Positions 45,386 to 59,400 of a stretch of DNA of 64,000 nucleotides are shown piece by piece. Source of the stretch: Alviniconcha marisindica (Eukaryota; Mollusca; Gastropoda; Provannidae); NCBI GenBank assembly GCA_018857735.1, contig JABMCL010000977.1:207501-271500 (forward strand), written 5' to 3'. The position numbers were made by a program, and so were the translations under genes. The notes under the pieces were generated by a model that saw only the letters and a program-made list of their open reading frames with translations, had not been told where the DNA came from and made no database searches. The number at the start of each line of letters is the position of its first letter. The first letter of the stretch is position 1.

Positions 45386-48109
45386 AAGAACAGAACATCT
45401 ATTACAAGTGGTTTGTGGTGCGTCTTGGAAGATCTGAAGTGATGAGAAGTTTCAGACACTACCTGCACGGCACAAAGCCAAGGACATCACACCATCAAAT
45501 CACCTCAAGAAGAAACATATAGAAAGAGGAAGATCTTGGAGATCTGCCTTCAAAGAACAAGGCAGGGCTGTTACTGTCAATTTTATGAACATTGGAGCCG
45601 TTTCAAAGGCAATGCTGGGAAACTTCTAAGAGACTGGGTGGAGCACATAATTATGAGCTTTTCTAAGCACATAGGTACCATCCTGAACTGAACTAAACTG
45701 AGCTTAAACAAGAACACTCCAGGACAACATATGTACAGATTTTCAAATCAAAAGCAGACTGCAGATGTAACATTAAGAGCTACATATGACCCAAAACGTC
45801 TCCAGTGTTGCCAGTGGTGTAATGGCTGGCTACTCAGATATTCCTTGACATGCCATCAGCTGGGGGTCAGTCCAATGGTTCAAAGTATATACAGAATATA
45901 CAGACTAAGCACATTTTTTTTTCTTCTTTCTGGTGGCATGTAGGGTAGAAATCCTTTGAAGCTTCCACTGCCCCACTCAGTTTGGCTGTAAACGAGTACC
46001 TGGTGCTGGTGGGAACATTAACCTGCAATACACTGGCGATGTATCCAGGCAAAGAACAGCCGTCACAACCTCTCATCTTCTGAGCTTGCACCAATGAAAT
46101 TGAGTTTAAGCACCAGCATGAGCACTTGTGACTCTAAACAGGATTTAAGTGGTTTTTGTTGTCGTTGTTTTTGGTGTGTGAGGGGTTTTACTTTTTATTA
46201 AAGTCTCTGTACAATATGCATGTAGCCAAGTATGAAAGCAGAGTATTTGTTCAACAGATGATTTACACAGTCAAAATTCAAACAAGTTGTACATTCACTT
46301 GTACTTCAAAACTATGAAGTACAGGATGAAGTAAAAAAGGTCTCCATGAAATACCAGGCATTTCAGTGGACAGGACGGACAAGATGTATGGAAGGAGCAC
46401 ATATCACAGTAAAGCTTAAAACTGTTAGGAGAGAAAGCAAAAGCATTTTTAATGAAAATATACTAAGCAGAAGCATGAATATGCTCAGGTGAAAAATGTC
46501 ACCAGTAAATATTGCAGGAATCTGTTCTACAATGATGATGGAAGAGAAAAACGACAAGAACATACAAAACATACGTATACATCTCCACAGCTATATCTGT
46601 TCAGAGGAATAAACCAACTGACTTCCGCCAGTCGAGAATCACAAAATAACAAATACTTGAAGTGACTGATGCAATGCCTCACAGATTCAACACCAGTTTG
46701 ATCTAGGGAGTGGTGGTAGTAGTTGGATTATAACATCCTGTCAACCGCAACGGGTCACCTCAGAACAATCACACGATCTAGGAAGCAGTCATACTGTACT
46801 TTTAAGTACAGTGAAAGTAAATATTGAGTGTGCCACCCCTGGTTGAGACATGGCGAGGGACTTGCCTTAGTTCTTTTGAGTAAACATGTGCAGGCTCCCC
46901 AATTAATGCCGCTCTCACCTTCACGTGTGCAGCAAGCTCGAAGACCATTGCGCAGGCTAAGGATCCCATGTTCACCTTTTGATACAAGAAAACTGAATAA
47001 AACTGCCTGTGGTATGGAAACACACAGATACTGCGTTAAAGTAGAAAAGATAATAAGTAGGATGATTGTGGTTACTCCCAACGAAAAGTCAAATCAATGA
47101 CACAACACCATGAGATCTTCAGCAGGTAGAGATCAAACCAATGACCTTCAGTACATAGCTATCCCAGCAGACGACATACTATAATACATACATAATAAAT
47201 TTACATGGGTAAATGTTTATTGCATCAATAACAGAGGTGGCACTGCATACAACTAATATTTTTTTTCTTCTTCTGTAAACCACACACCAAAACATTCTTA
47301 TCTTAGATGCAGGCATGAATAAATAAACACAGCGAAACCGTTGAATAAATAAAATTGTAAAGCTGTTTTGGGCATACAGCTTGGATGCAGACACTCTGTG
47401 GAGCGTCCACAGGCCAAACTATTGTCCTCTGACCTAGATCTGCATTCTCTTTTGCCCCAACCAGTAATCCACCATGGTGACTGGCCACTCACATCGCCTC
47501 GTCTTTTATGCATTTGAGTCTATTGACTTACCATGTTGGTATACAACATTTTCTGCTTCTGACTGAGTCAAAGAATTGCACTCATTTTGTCATCCACTTT
47601 CTTTGTCTGGTAACATGCACTAGGAAGGATAAAAAGTACTGGCTACCATAGCTTATAAAGTGCATAAGATCCCAGACCAACAAGCATTATACAGTAGCTT
47701 AAATCCTTTGTGATAGTTTTGACCATGATCTACTTAAATTATGAGTCTGTCAGTAAATGACATCCAAACATATCAGTGGTTCAGAAAATAGGGGATGCAC
47801 TAATATTTTGCGGAGATTTTAACCCTCACTGTGGCCTGAAATAGCCCAAATTCATCCAATGTTATCGGTAAGCTTGAACCATGTGAGTAAATGCAAGGGA
47901 CATAAACTCCATCCTCCGGAAGTACCTCTTTGAGGATATACCTCTTTAAGGATGTACCTATTTGAGGATATACCTCTGGTGGAGTTTATGCACCTTTTAT
48001 TTACTCATGTGCCAGGTGAGTTACCAAGGGCAACTCAGGTCCTTGTTGTCAAGCGTGTGACATCTTTCAAGCACTAATAAACTCCCTTGTTTGTTGATTC
48101 TGCATCAGC

Positions 48110-48440
48110 ACTCTGGGCCTTGTTCAGTTTCAGATGACATGCTAGGTTATTTTGGTGTTTCCGTAATCCACTGCACTCTGGCATGGACTGCAGGATCTTT
48201 AACATGCGTACATGTCTTTTACAGTCATATACACATGGGAAACCACCTCAGTTTACAGCCTCATCCGAAGGACTTTTACAGTCTAGACAGAATTTGACTC
48301 TGGAGAAATCTCATGGTAGGCAAAAAGCCTCACAGGCAGCATTCACCCATCAGTGTGGTGACCATGCACTGTGATCATGCTTAACTTGGCTTCCAAGAAG
48401 TGAATGCTCTTTGCTCTGCACCACTGACTCTCTTAGGTTG
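48110..48440. repeat. Dispersed repeat, same family (copy 2)
   Basis: Shares GGTGTTTCC(A/G)TAATCCAC, GGATCTTTAACATGC, GCCTCATCC and TGATCATGCTTAACTTGG with 3940-4430. It lies just downstream of the SPATA7 stop and may be within its 3' UTR. Confidence 0.75.
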
Positions 48441-48707
48441 AACAGTTCAGAAAATAATAATGAGCACTATCATTTTTCGAAGATTTGAAACTCACTGTGA
48501 CTTTGAAGATAACAACTAGCAAATCACACTCTTTCTACAAATGAAAGGGAGCACAGTGCAGTAACAGCCACCTGTCTACCAATGAGACAAAGTACACAGG
48601 AGTAACGGTCATTTCTTTTGCTCATAACCATGTTGTTATTACACGTGGTTACCAAAACTACAGAACTGAGATGAGACAGGTTGTTCCATCACTTGTCTGC
48701 GCAATCT

Positions 48708-49346
48708 TCAGAAATCATCATCAGATCCTTTCTGTGTGCCAGCATCCTGACCATCATCTTCATCAGCATCATAGTCATCTTCATACTCATACTCCTCCTC
48801 CCCTTCCTCTGTCTTTGCATCTGTGTCTGTAACAGAAGCTTGGCTACTGACGTTCTCCTGTCCTGCTGTGCTGGCATCCTGCCTGAGGAGGCGTCTCTGC
48901 CGAGCTGCCGGACGAGGTGGTTCAGCTTTTTCTGAGCCATCTGCAGACCCTGTTTCAATATCCCCATTGACAAGTGTGGTGCGGAGAGTCCTGTCGTTAT
49001 CAGTAGTCAGGGTGTGATCCAGTCCGCTAGATTCCTCAGCATTATCTTTGACGGTGAGGCTCATTTCATACTGTTGCAGTGCTCGCCTGCCTGATTGATC
49101 ATCATCATCAGCCTGAGAGTGAATAGTGCTCAACATGTCAGTGGTGCGACCAAACTCATATGTGTTCCTGCTGGTGGACAACATGGAGGTGCTGCCCAAT
49201 GTCACTGTGTCCTCTGCCACCTCACCATCTTGTGTTTCCGCCTGCTCAAAATCATCACTGTATTGCACAGTTTTGGTCTGCACAGGTCCAACATTCTGCA
49301 CTCCAAGGTCCCTTCGGATGTCAGTAATAATAGCTCGCAGCCGCCT
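48708..49346 (-). CDS. SPATA7: SPATA7 exon 9 (C-terminus and stop)
   Basis: Starts RRLRAIITDIRRDLGVQN, matching MRHLLHVLKVDLG. The following 190 codons are acidic and low in order, ending GSDDDF plus TGA. Confidence 0.92.
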   Translation of the reverse strand, partial: RRLRAIITDIRRDLGVQNVGPVQTKTVQYSDDFEQAETQDGEVAEDTVTLGSTSMLSTSRNTYEFGRTTDMLSTIHSQADDDDQSGRRALQQYEMSLTVKDNAEESSGLDHTLTTDNDRTLRTTLVNGDIETGSADGSEKAEPPRPAARQRRLLRQDASTAGQENVSSQASVTDTDAKTEEGEEEYEYEDDYDADEDDGQDAGTQKGSDDDF

Positions 49347-50444
49347 CTGTGTAAAGAGACAGGCAATATATGTTACCTAAGCAAAATATACATCAAGACA
49401 AACAGCATCAATGTCAGTCAGTCATTAAAATGTCTTTTGCAACTCCATGAAGTAGGACTGTAACATTTCTTCTTTAAAAAATATATTGTCTTAATTAGCC
49501 TGACAGTTTGGAAAAAAGTCTGCAATAGGAAGTGGGTTAAAGCTAACCCTTTCAATGCCAGAGAGGGGAAGTAAATCTGGGTACACCTGTGCAAGGTTCT
49601 CAGTGGAAAATAGACCAAACATTCTAGGTCTTCTCACTGGCAAGGAAACCATGCAAAAACATACTTTTTGAATAGTTTATCCAATTGTCTTTGAAACTGC
49701 TCCATAATCAGCAACTTCATTTGACATTTAATCCAGTTTTTTGCTTCCAGTCCCTGTGCTCAAAATGAGCCGCCAGGGTCAGGGTATGATGTATTTGGAG
49801 CAGGGGCAGGAAATCCCACAAAATGCCACAAATGTGTGCTTACTATACAGTTACAGATGGAACCATAGACCCTTTCATGTGCACTATGCCAGTAATAATA
49901 CTGGTGTACCCTGGCTAAAAATACCCCACAATGCCTGAGACTATTCGGCTGACAGGCACAGAAACACACACACTTCATGCAAATGAATGTTCTGTTGCTG
50001 GGCATGGAAAGGGTTAAGGGACACAGGGGGTTACAGGAAGGGACTGACCACAATGTAAAGACATGTTTCATGAGCGATGTTAGAGAGGGACTGGCTGTAC
50101 AAACAGTATCTGAAAGAACACCCACACACCCACAGTTCTTGTTAGCAAGTTCCTTAATTCAACATCACCTATTCAGTAACTCAACCGCTCTTCCAGAAAA
50201 CAAGTTAATGTTTGATCTTGTGTGCCACCTTGACTGAAAGAGTATCAGTTTTTAAAATATTATTTCAAAGCTAAGATTTTATCTCACCTCATCCAGTTCA
50301 TCTTTCTTTCTCTCAATGTGGTTATCAAACACCTTTTGTAGCACCCTGGTGAAAAAGAAGAAGAATAAAAAAAGGAAAATGTGATCATAATATTACAAAT
50401 GTTTCAAACAGAATATCAGGAAACTCGTAACAGGTATGGTGAAT

Positions 50445-50479
<35 letters not shown>

Positions 50480-53400
50480 CTTTACTGGTTGCTTAAATAC
50501 CACCTTGAACTGCACTATCATAAAACATGTATATGGCTGGCCATTATGCCTTGCTTACTTTCATCAACATAATTCCACAGTCCAGCAATGTAACTACTCC
50601 AGCGGCATCCAAAGCCACCTGATCTACAATACCATACAAATAACACTGAACATGAAAGGGAGAGCAGCTTATGCATAATGAACATCTCTTCCCTGGAAAG
50701 CCATTCAAACCATTAGTTCTGATGAAGAGAATAGTCTCACTGGAACAAATTCCAAATTGTAAGAGATATTAGGCTAACAGGTAATGCATGATGTGCATGG
50801 CCACACAGTGCAATTCTGATTGTAGGCAGATAGCTTGATAATATTGGTTTTAACGCCCAGTCAACCATGACAGTTATATCAGGGTGAATCATACTCTAGG
50901 TATGTGTACCTGTCGCTGCAGATGCCGCGGCTGACGATGTCTTGGGTCACCTCATGGGCAAACGCAACATATTTCTGCTCCTCCTCTCTGAAACAGAAAA
51001 TCTGTCAATCAAGTTTCAACCAGTGGGTTAAAACTAGCTTTTAAGTGAAACAGCCATTTGTATGGATAGATAATAGCTGCTCTGTAAAGAAAAGTTTATT
51101 AACATGCAAAACTGAACACACACACACACACATACACACATGCAGACACACACACAGTATGCAAACAGCACTCAGAAAATCTTCTCTTTGTCTGTCTCTC
51201 CCTCTCTCTCTCTTAATAGTCACAATATTTTAACAATCAATGCATAATGGATTAGGCAATAAACCATCTATTCATCCATTTCTGTAATTCAATGCAATAC
51301 TATTATCTTGAAACAGAAAATGGTAAATGGCACAACATGCTCTGAACTAGAATGACGAAGAATTAAATCAGCAAGTACCAAACAATCTACACCAAGGTTG
51401 CCAAAACAAAATCGTATTATATTGTGGGGTTATATTACTGTAGTCAGCGAGAAAATCAAAACACCTGTCAGGCACTTGTGAAAAATATTTAATTTACATT
51501 TAAGCCAAATCAGGCAGATGTTCTCAACAACAGCTGCACTACTGAACATAGAGCAGCTTTCCATTTTAATGGCACTAATATAGAATCTTTCCACTGTGGT
51601 ACACGAGTGCTCAAATGGGTTAAATGTATGCCTAAACAGAAACTTGTCCGCAACTGTTTAAGAACTGACTACCTTGTGTGCTTGCCCTGGGGATGAAACA
51701 AAGGTCTCTGAAAGGATGCAGTTCCATTCACTATTCAGGGTGGTTGGGCAGAAGGTGATCCAAACAAAACAACTACAGCAACAAAATCATGACAAAAGCG
51801 TCATTGGCATTATGATGAATTAGAAAACTGACTCTCAGTTGAAGCCTTAGGCATCAGAAGGTGTTGCCAGCAGCTTACGATACACCTTCTATCTGCCAAT
51901 GGCTACTTATCAGCATGTGATGTGACGGCCATCAAGCAGGAATGTCTCTAGACCACCATAACAAACAGGCCCATGGAGCGACCAGACATTCCTGAGGTGT
52001 CATCTGTCCCTGCCGATGAACGTACACTCACATTCATAAGCAAAGCACACACTACTGATAACTGCTGTAAAGTTCCATAGCTTCCCAAATGCAGCCGTGC
52101 AAAGGAGCAAGCAAGTGCAGCTCTCACCCAAAGAAAATAACTGTAAGTCCTAGTGGTTGCTTACAAATCAACTGTTTTATTCTTGTGCCATGCAGAGCAG
52201 TTTAAGATGCTGGAGTTTCAATTCTTAACACAACTAACTGCCTACACTGGAAAAATCCTTAAGGGAACAGATTATCTCAAAACATGTTTTGTCTAAAACA
52301 GAAAGTTAGAAGAGATCAAATTAAAAGCTTACAATTATGGATTTTTGTTTTATATTAGTTGTATGGAATGAATTTATTGACAATTAGTGGGATCTGGGAT
52401 TAGTGGGGTGGTGGTAGTTTGTTACATGTCTACATGTATAACCATGCAATATATTTCAAACAAATGTTAAAAAACCAAGGGAGAAAAATTAGACACCAGT
52501 GTTGTGAAAAATATTTAAACACACAAACAATAATCTTTTTTCTGTGAATAGGACAACACAAAACAACATGCACATTTCTGGAAGATGCGTTCATCCTGGA
52601 AATGGACTAACAATTATTATTATTCCATATGGAACTGAGTTCATAGGGAGTGTTTTTGGTTGAATTGTGGTAACAGTTATGAGACAATGACAACAAAAGC
52701 AATAATAAACATAAAAAAAGGAGCCAAATATTTTGTTTGCTCTTTTAAAACTTACTATGTCACAGTGATCAGGTGATGGCATATGACATTGTAGCATGTC
52801 TTTATGCACATCAGACTCCATCACCTGATCACAACAGAATAACTTCCAGGCAATTTTCTTCTACCTGTTCATTCTTTTCATTGTTATTGTATTATAACTG
52901 GTTGAATATTGTTGGGGTGAAGGCATGTCTGTGTAAAAAATTTGAATCTTGTTTCATGTTGTCCTATTTAAAAAAAAATCCCCCCCATTCCGCATGTTTT
53001 GACTACTGCTAGTTTAACACTAGTCTAAGTATTATCTGCCAATGTAGAGGTTTCGCATGACAGACAGGCACTCAAGTTGTGACATTACCCTATGTAAATC
53101 TGTTACTGTGTTAGTGTTTAGATACTGATGCTGTTGCTGAAGTGTGATGCCGCACACCAAATCAAATACAACTGTGCTACACACATCAATACTACATGGT
53201 TACAAAAGACACGACAGTGCATGTCCATAGAACATTGCTCAGTTTCCCATTCTACTAAGTGTATATTGGGTGGGGGGGAGGGGGGGAGCAGCTCCAAGAG
53301 AACAGTAGATTTAGTATTGTGTTTGGAGGTGTGGTGCAATAGTCAGGTTCTGAGTTGTTACAAAGCAGTGCACTATATAGCGTAAGTGCAGCATCAGCAC

Positions 53401-56400
53401 CTAAAAATGGGTGGTGCACATTTTGTACACTCATCACCTTAGTCTGCTGTTCTGTGTATTAAATCTATTTCAACTCTCTTGGCTTTTAGAAATGAAAGGC
53501 AACACCCAAAATATGAGAAATAATAATTTATTCTGGGAAATCTGCTGTGTATAAAACTTCAAAATGCATTACAAGAAGAGTTTCTCTGGGCAGAAAAGAC
53601 TGCAAGTTGTATAAAACAATGGTGCCCTTCCCTATCAAATTGAGCAACACTCAAATGCCTTGTTTTGTAGTATATAGTAACAGATCATCCGTACACAACT
53701 GAAGAAAACAATCAGTACCGAGTCACCTAAATTCATCAACTACCATTCATATTTAGGCTGCCACTATAGCATCAGATAATCAACTCATATTCTCCCAACT
53801 AAACATTTCTTATTTGAAGATTTCAGAGTGACATCAACTAGCCCAGTGCAGCCATAATAAAGCATAAATCTTATTCTGATGGGTCACCATGACATGATAT
53901 AAACCAGTCAAGCAAAACAAAGCAAGGACAACACATACAGTATGTACACCACTCATACCATGGCATGGACAATTACTCTTCACGTTGCTAAATCAATGGC
54001 ATGTTTCAGCCAATATATATAACACATTTCGAAAACAAACTAATTTTACCCTAAACTTATGTAGACCTGTGAAATATAGGACTATCAAGGCATTTGTAGT
54101 CCTAAATGCTAAATGTTCAGCACATGCATATTTGCAGTCAATGTAGAGAAAAAAGACGCACACAAAAACCATCACCACAGAACAAAAAAGAAATGGCACA
54201 AGCAAGATTGTGCAGGTCTATGCTACAGAAGTCAGCAAATAAGTTGAAAGTGAACTACTGAAGCAAGAGTTGACATTGAAGTGCACCACACATGGTGAAT
54301 GTTCACAATTAATTTGGTTCATATTATAAGCATACCTGTGTCCTTTTTCAAAAAAATGAATTTAAAAAAATGGGAGGGTCTTTCTAACAAGACAAAAATT
54401 GATCTTTTGATCATTTTACTTTTGGGCCACACAAAAAGTGATAAATTACATGGAAACAAATTAGCTGTGAGTTAATAGAGCACTGTGTGTTTAATAAAAC
54501 AAAAGATGTTATGAGGTAAATAACAGCAACACCAAAAGAGTACTGAATCAAAGGAACATCAAAATCAGGAAGACTACTCACGCCTGACCAAGGCGACGAC
54601 TTGTTGGGGTTTTAACACCAAAAGACCTGCCATGAAAAAGCGAATATGTTTTACTGTAATAATTACTTCTTTGCCAAAATTTCATTTTATAGTTTACAAT
54701 CCTGCCTGCACAGTCTAAATTCCATTTTATAGTTTACAATCCCACCTGCACAATCTTCCTCACTCTTGTTTCTTTCTTTGTTTTTAGTTCTTAAAACAAA
54801 AACAAATTCCCACAACACTGCACCCCAAACTCAACACCACAAAGAAGAGAAAAAACATACAAAAGGACACAGCCCCCACATTAAAAAAGCCCAATCACAC
54901 AGTGAACAAAATCTGTATACAGTACTATCCTTTTCTAAAACACATCCAAAACTAAAACGTTTGAAAAAGATCATTAAAACACATTTAACTACCAGGGGTA
55001 ACCAGGTTATAAAAGAAAACAATCAATAACTTAAATGCACATGCACACAGAACCCTTTGGCATACAGTTGGGCCTGTTTGTGTACTTCTTTCATTGAGCA
55101 ATGTAACTAACTGTACTGAACATAACTCAAATGGACACGCAGTTCAATAATTCACATACATTCAATTCATGTAAAGTTGGGCAGTTCCAGTCAAAACTAC
55201 TCTAAAATGCTAATACCTACTACATACTGTATGGTTTTTATCCTGAATACTGAAGAGCACACATAAGGCACACCAGAAGTTCATTCTCCAAAAACAGGGT
55301 GTAAAGGACTGGACAAAACCTTACACATTTGAAACTGAAGCAAGCATTTTCTGTCACATTGAAAACTGTGAACAAATCACTAACATTTATAAACAGACAA
55401 ATAACAAAAATCATTCCCTGTCTTTGATGAAATAAAAATATATCTGATGCCCCACTAGGCATGTAATGATGTATGCATGTCTACATGTGTGTGTGTGTGT
55501 ATGTGTGTGCATGTGTGTGTGTTCACATTCATGCATCTGAGTGTGATAATTATGATCATGTACACTTGCATGTGTGAACCATGCACACAGTGACATCATT
55601 TGAAAATTAATGCCATGCTGAACATCTAAATTCGTGCTGACAACTGAAATGAGAACATCTCGAAAGAGATCAGGTATCATAAAATAATCGTCAAATGTTC
55701 CTTAGTACCATACAATTTTAATTTTTTTAAACCACCATGAACATACGAACTGTTAAAAGCATGAACTGTACAAATGCAAACAAACTTCAAATGAAATCTG
55801 TGCAAGCGAAGGTTACTTTAATGAGGATCCTGTTCGGGTGAAGCGAAGGGTGTCAGTATCCCCCAGCGTGCCGCCAGTCTGCCCGAGTGTGTTGTTCCCG
55901 TCAAGATCTTGGGGCTGTGCGCTGGTTCCACTGCGAGTGCGAATCTGTGCTCTGGAGGCCTGCTCCTTCACCCAGCTAAGATGATCTTTGTCCATGGTGA
56001 TGTCTAGCCGCGGCACCCCCGACCCATCCCCACGCTGCCTCGGATCATGGCTCTGCAGACTCATGTCCATCAGCATCGTCTCTGTCAGCGTCTCTGTTGC
56101 ACCCAAGTCCCCCCCACCCTTGGACGCCCTCCCACGTGGCTTTGCCTGAGGCGCCACCTCCTTCACTTTAGTGTCACCGCTGGGCACAGGCTCTTCTTCT
56201 CTGGAACTCACTTGCGTCTTTTTGGGTGGTGGGGGAGTGTAGTACTTGTACTGCTTCAGTCTGGACTCCCTGTTGCTCTTGAGCGTGCGTGGGGTGAAGG
56301 GCTTGCTGGGCTCTGTGAAGGAGTGGGCATGCTTGTTCAGCACGTCCCCATCGTAGGTGACCTTCAGAGGGTTGGAGCTGCGGGATGTCTGCGAAAAGTT

Positions 56401-59400
56401 GCTGGCCAGGGAGGTGGTGGAGCGGGCCGACATGGGGCGGTTGCGACCCATGTAGGATGCTCCCTGCATGGCCCGCGCCACCCCTCGCAGGGTGGCTGAC
56501 TGGGGTCTCATGGTGGTGGTGCCAAAGCCAGCAGACTCAGATCTGGACCCCGCTGTGGCGTCTGTACTGCCAATGCCATGCTGGGCCTTCAGTGGCACAC
56601 GTAGCGTTGTACGCATGATGTCACGCACCTGCCGCTCCTCTTCATTCTCAGGTTCTTCCTGAACAACAAATAAAACAGTGCTTTATATAAATTGGACTTT
56701 GAACAACAAAAAAGGTGGTGGGGGGGGGGGAGGGTTAGGAGAAAGACTGAAGACTGAGATAAAAGAAAAGAGAAAAAGAAAAGCACTGATGGAAAAGAAA
56801 AAGAAAAAACTGCACATGTACCTTTTTCAAACAGATTCCCTCTGGAGTCAGATTCATCTACTTAACATTTCATTTTCACACGAGCGTATACTTTCCTTTT
56901 TTTCCATTCTGTTTTGCCATGTTCTACTTTGCTTTGCTCATTTTTTTCAAACTAATATGTCTAGGAAATGTTGTCTTACATGACCTCATCACCAATGCAA
57001 TTCCTGCAATTAAAAATATGCAACTACAAGACATTTAGAAAGGGGGGCAATGCTTTCTTTTTGTAAGTTGTGAAGAAAATAGTAGTATTTACAAATGGCC
57101 ACTAGCTGTGGGTGCATCAGTACTTACCCACTGTGATTCATCATATATGTCTTCAGCAGAAGCAGGTCGGTATGTCAGGCGTGACGTTGGTCTGGAACCA
57201 TACTTCTCAATCTGTTTCCTGCTCCGCCGGTCTCGTACTGTAACAGGTTGGTCAGCCTGTTAGTTACTCGACATTTAATGCCCAGTTAGCCGTGACGCCT
57301 ATATCAAGGCAAAACGCAATTCCCCAAATTACAATATAGATAGTTACTTGTCTTGTTTTATATGCCCAGTCAACCCCAACTGTCATATCCCAGTGAAGTA
57401 GCTCACAACTGAAAGTTTTGCCCCCGAGGCCTGATAGCCTGTTACACCCTCCAACTCATGTAAACAGGCTGGGAGACTTGCTTCTAAAGTGATGTTCAAA
57501 ATGAAGCTACTATCGTTTAGAAAGTTCAAAAGGAAGCTACCATCATTTTAAAAGTTTTGAATCTGATATTGTTTGACGTGAATGTGTGCTGTTTTCGGCA
57601 TCTGCTCACTGTATTTTGGTCTTCCCGCTGCAGTAAGCGCTGCAGCACACAGGCAGCATGGTTTAACTAGGATGGTTACAAATCCTGTGTCTGAATTGGA
57701 AGAACTGTTTGTGGCATCAGTGCTTAGTTTTTTCTCACAAGCGCTTCAACAGTTTGGCATGCTACTCTTCAGCACTTTGTTTTAAACTTGCAACGCTAAG
57801 TGCAATAAACACTGCAACAGGCAGACAGTATGGCTTGTCATCATTGTACATCCCATGTCTGCAATCAGCTATGGTCTGTCGGCTTAATCACTGAAGAGGC
57901 TAGTTTGTGAAGGTGTGCAGTGTTTGTTTCCAACATATTCATGGTCCAAGCCCAGGTTGACAGAGGGAAAGTTACCACACAACAGTCTCAACACTACTCT
58001 GCACAAAAATACACAATTTCATTGCCATAAAGACTTACCAATACTTGCGCAAACAACGTTAAGTCCTTGCTGAGTTAAGCAAAACTGGATCAAAGTTTAC
58101 AACCCCGCACAAACAGTCTCCCCACTTTTACGACCACTTGTGATCAGTTTCTAAGGTGAGCAGAAAACGGGGGTTCTACTGCAGCATACAACAGATGCAT
58201 TTAATTTGTACTCACATTTTTGACTTGACAACATAGACTTGGGTGGTCCATTGTCAATGGCAGCTGAAAAAGAAAATTTATATTAGCCACTGTCTGACTG
58301 TGTGACACAAAGAAGGTGTAAGGGCATGGTCAAAATGGATCAAAGTGGTATTCATCAATCAATTACTCTTTCGGTATGCCCAATGTTGGCCTCCAGTCAG
58401 TTGTGACCCAGTAATAATATAATATTCTCATGCACTGAGTACTGAAAAGCCATGTTATGAGAGCAAAATTAATGCTTACTTCCATAGCAACCACCTGATT
58501 TATTTTTAGAGGTTGTTTGTCTGATACTAAAATAGACTGGAGATCACCGTTTGTTGGTGAGTGAATACTAAGAAGAAAACTTTGATGACCCATGCATGCG
58601 AAGCAAGAGCCAGACTAATACAGTCTTTAGCAAATCAGGGAAAGGGGCTATCCACCTTTAACTTCATTTGTTCTTTATACACATGGGTCCTAGACTGCTC
58701 AGCACAGATCTTTACACAGTTCATTACTTTCTCATCATAACTAGAATCCTCGTAACTTACGTCTTGCCTTGCTGATCTTCTTGTAGTGATTTTCCATGTG
58801 ACTGACCACCAAAAGTTGTGTGGTGTATTTACTGGAGGTTGGGGCCAAGGCTGCAAGAAAAATCAGACAAATGACCATGACATTTTTTTTTAAACATTTT
58901 CATGTGAACACTTGCAGAGGACTTCATCTCGAGAGGAGCCCTCTTTTAGAAGTGCCTCACAATGGCAACTACTGAGTGCTGTTTTCTACTTCTGAGCAGA
59001 CCCTCTGCACACTAGTCATATGCAGCTCTGAACAAACAACTAAAGCTATTATACATAGCACATTTTCTAATTCCACCAAAGCGGTGTGCTGACAGTATTG
59101 TTTGGTTGTCATATGGCTGGTGCCACATGAAACTGCTGCTGTCACAGTACATGTTCTGTGTACACCAAACAAACATGCACCAGTTTACAATGTCATTTTA
59201 TTAAAGGTCATATACACTGGGTACATGTATGCATGCCATCTGCACTTTGGGCAAAATGACTGGAATCTTTTACATGTTACTGCAGTAACAAACTAACACG
59301 GGGGTGGAATGGACAATGAAAACTGACCCTGGAGAACAAAATTCTCCTGCTTCTCCTATCACTGTACTAGGGATTGCACCTTTCAGTCACAAATCTAGTG

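Larger units (their letters stand above)
42263..48707. other. Intergenic stretch between RPS29 and SPATA7
   Basis: Holds two family-A SINEs, a poly-G run (about 42990-43008), a CA microsatellite and short dispersed fragments such as GATCC(T)GTTTTAGAATGCTAG near 44180, repeated in variant form near 39918 and 44440. No exon with recognisable homology was found on either strand. Confidence 0.6.

Noticed and set aside
56047..56662. Plus-strand frames of up to 150 codons
   Set aside because: Antisense shadows of the GC-rich SPATA7 exon 5.
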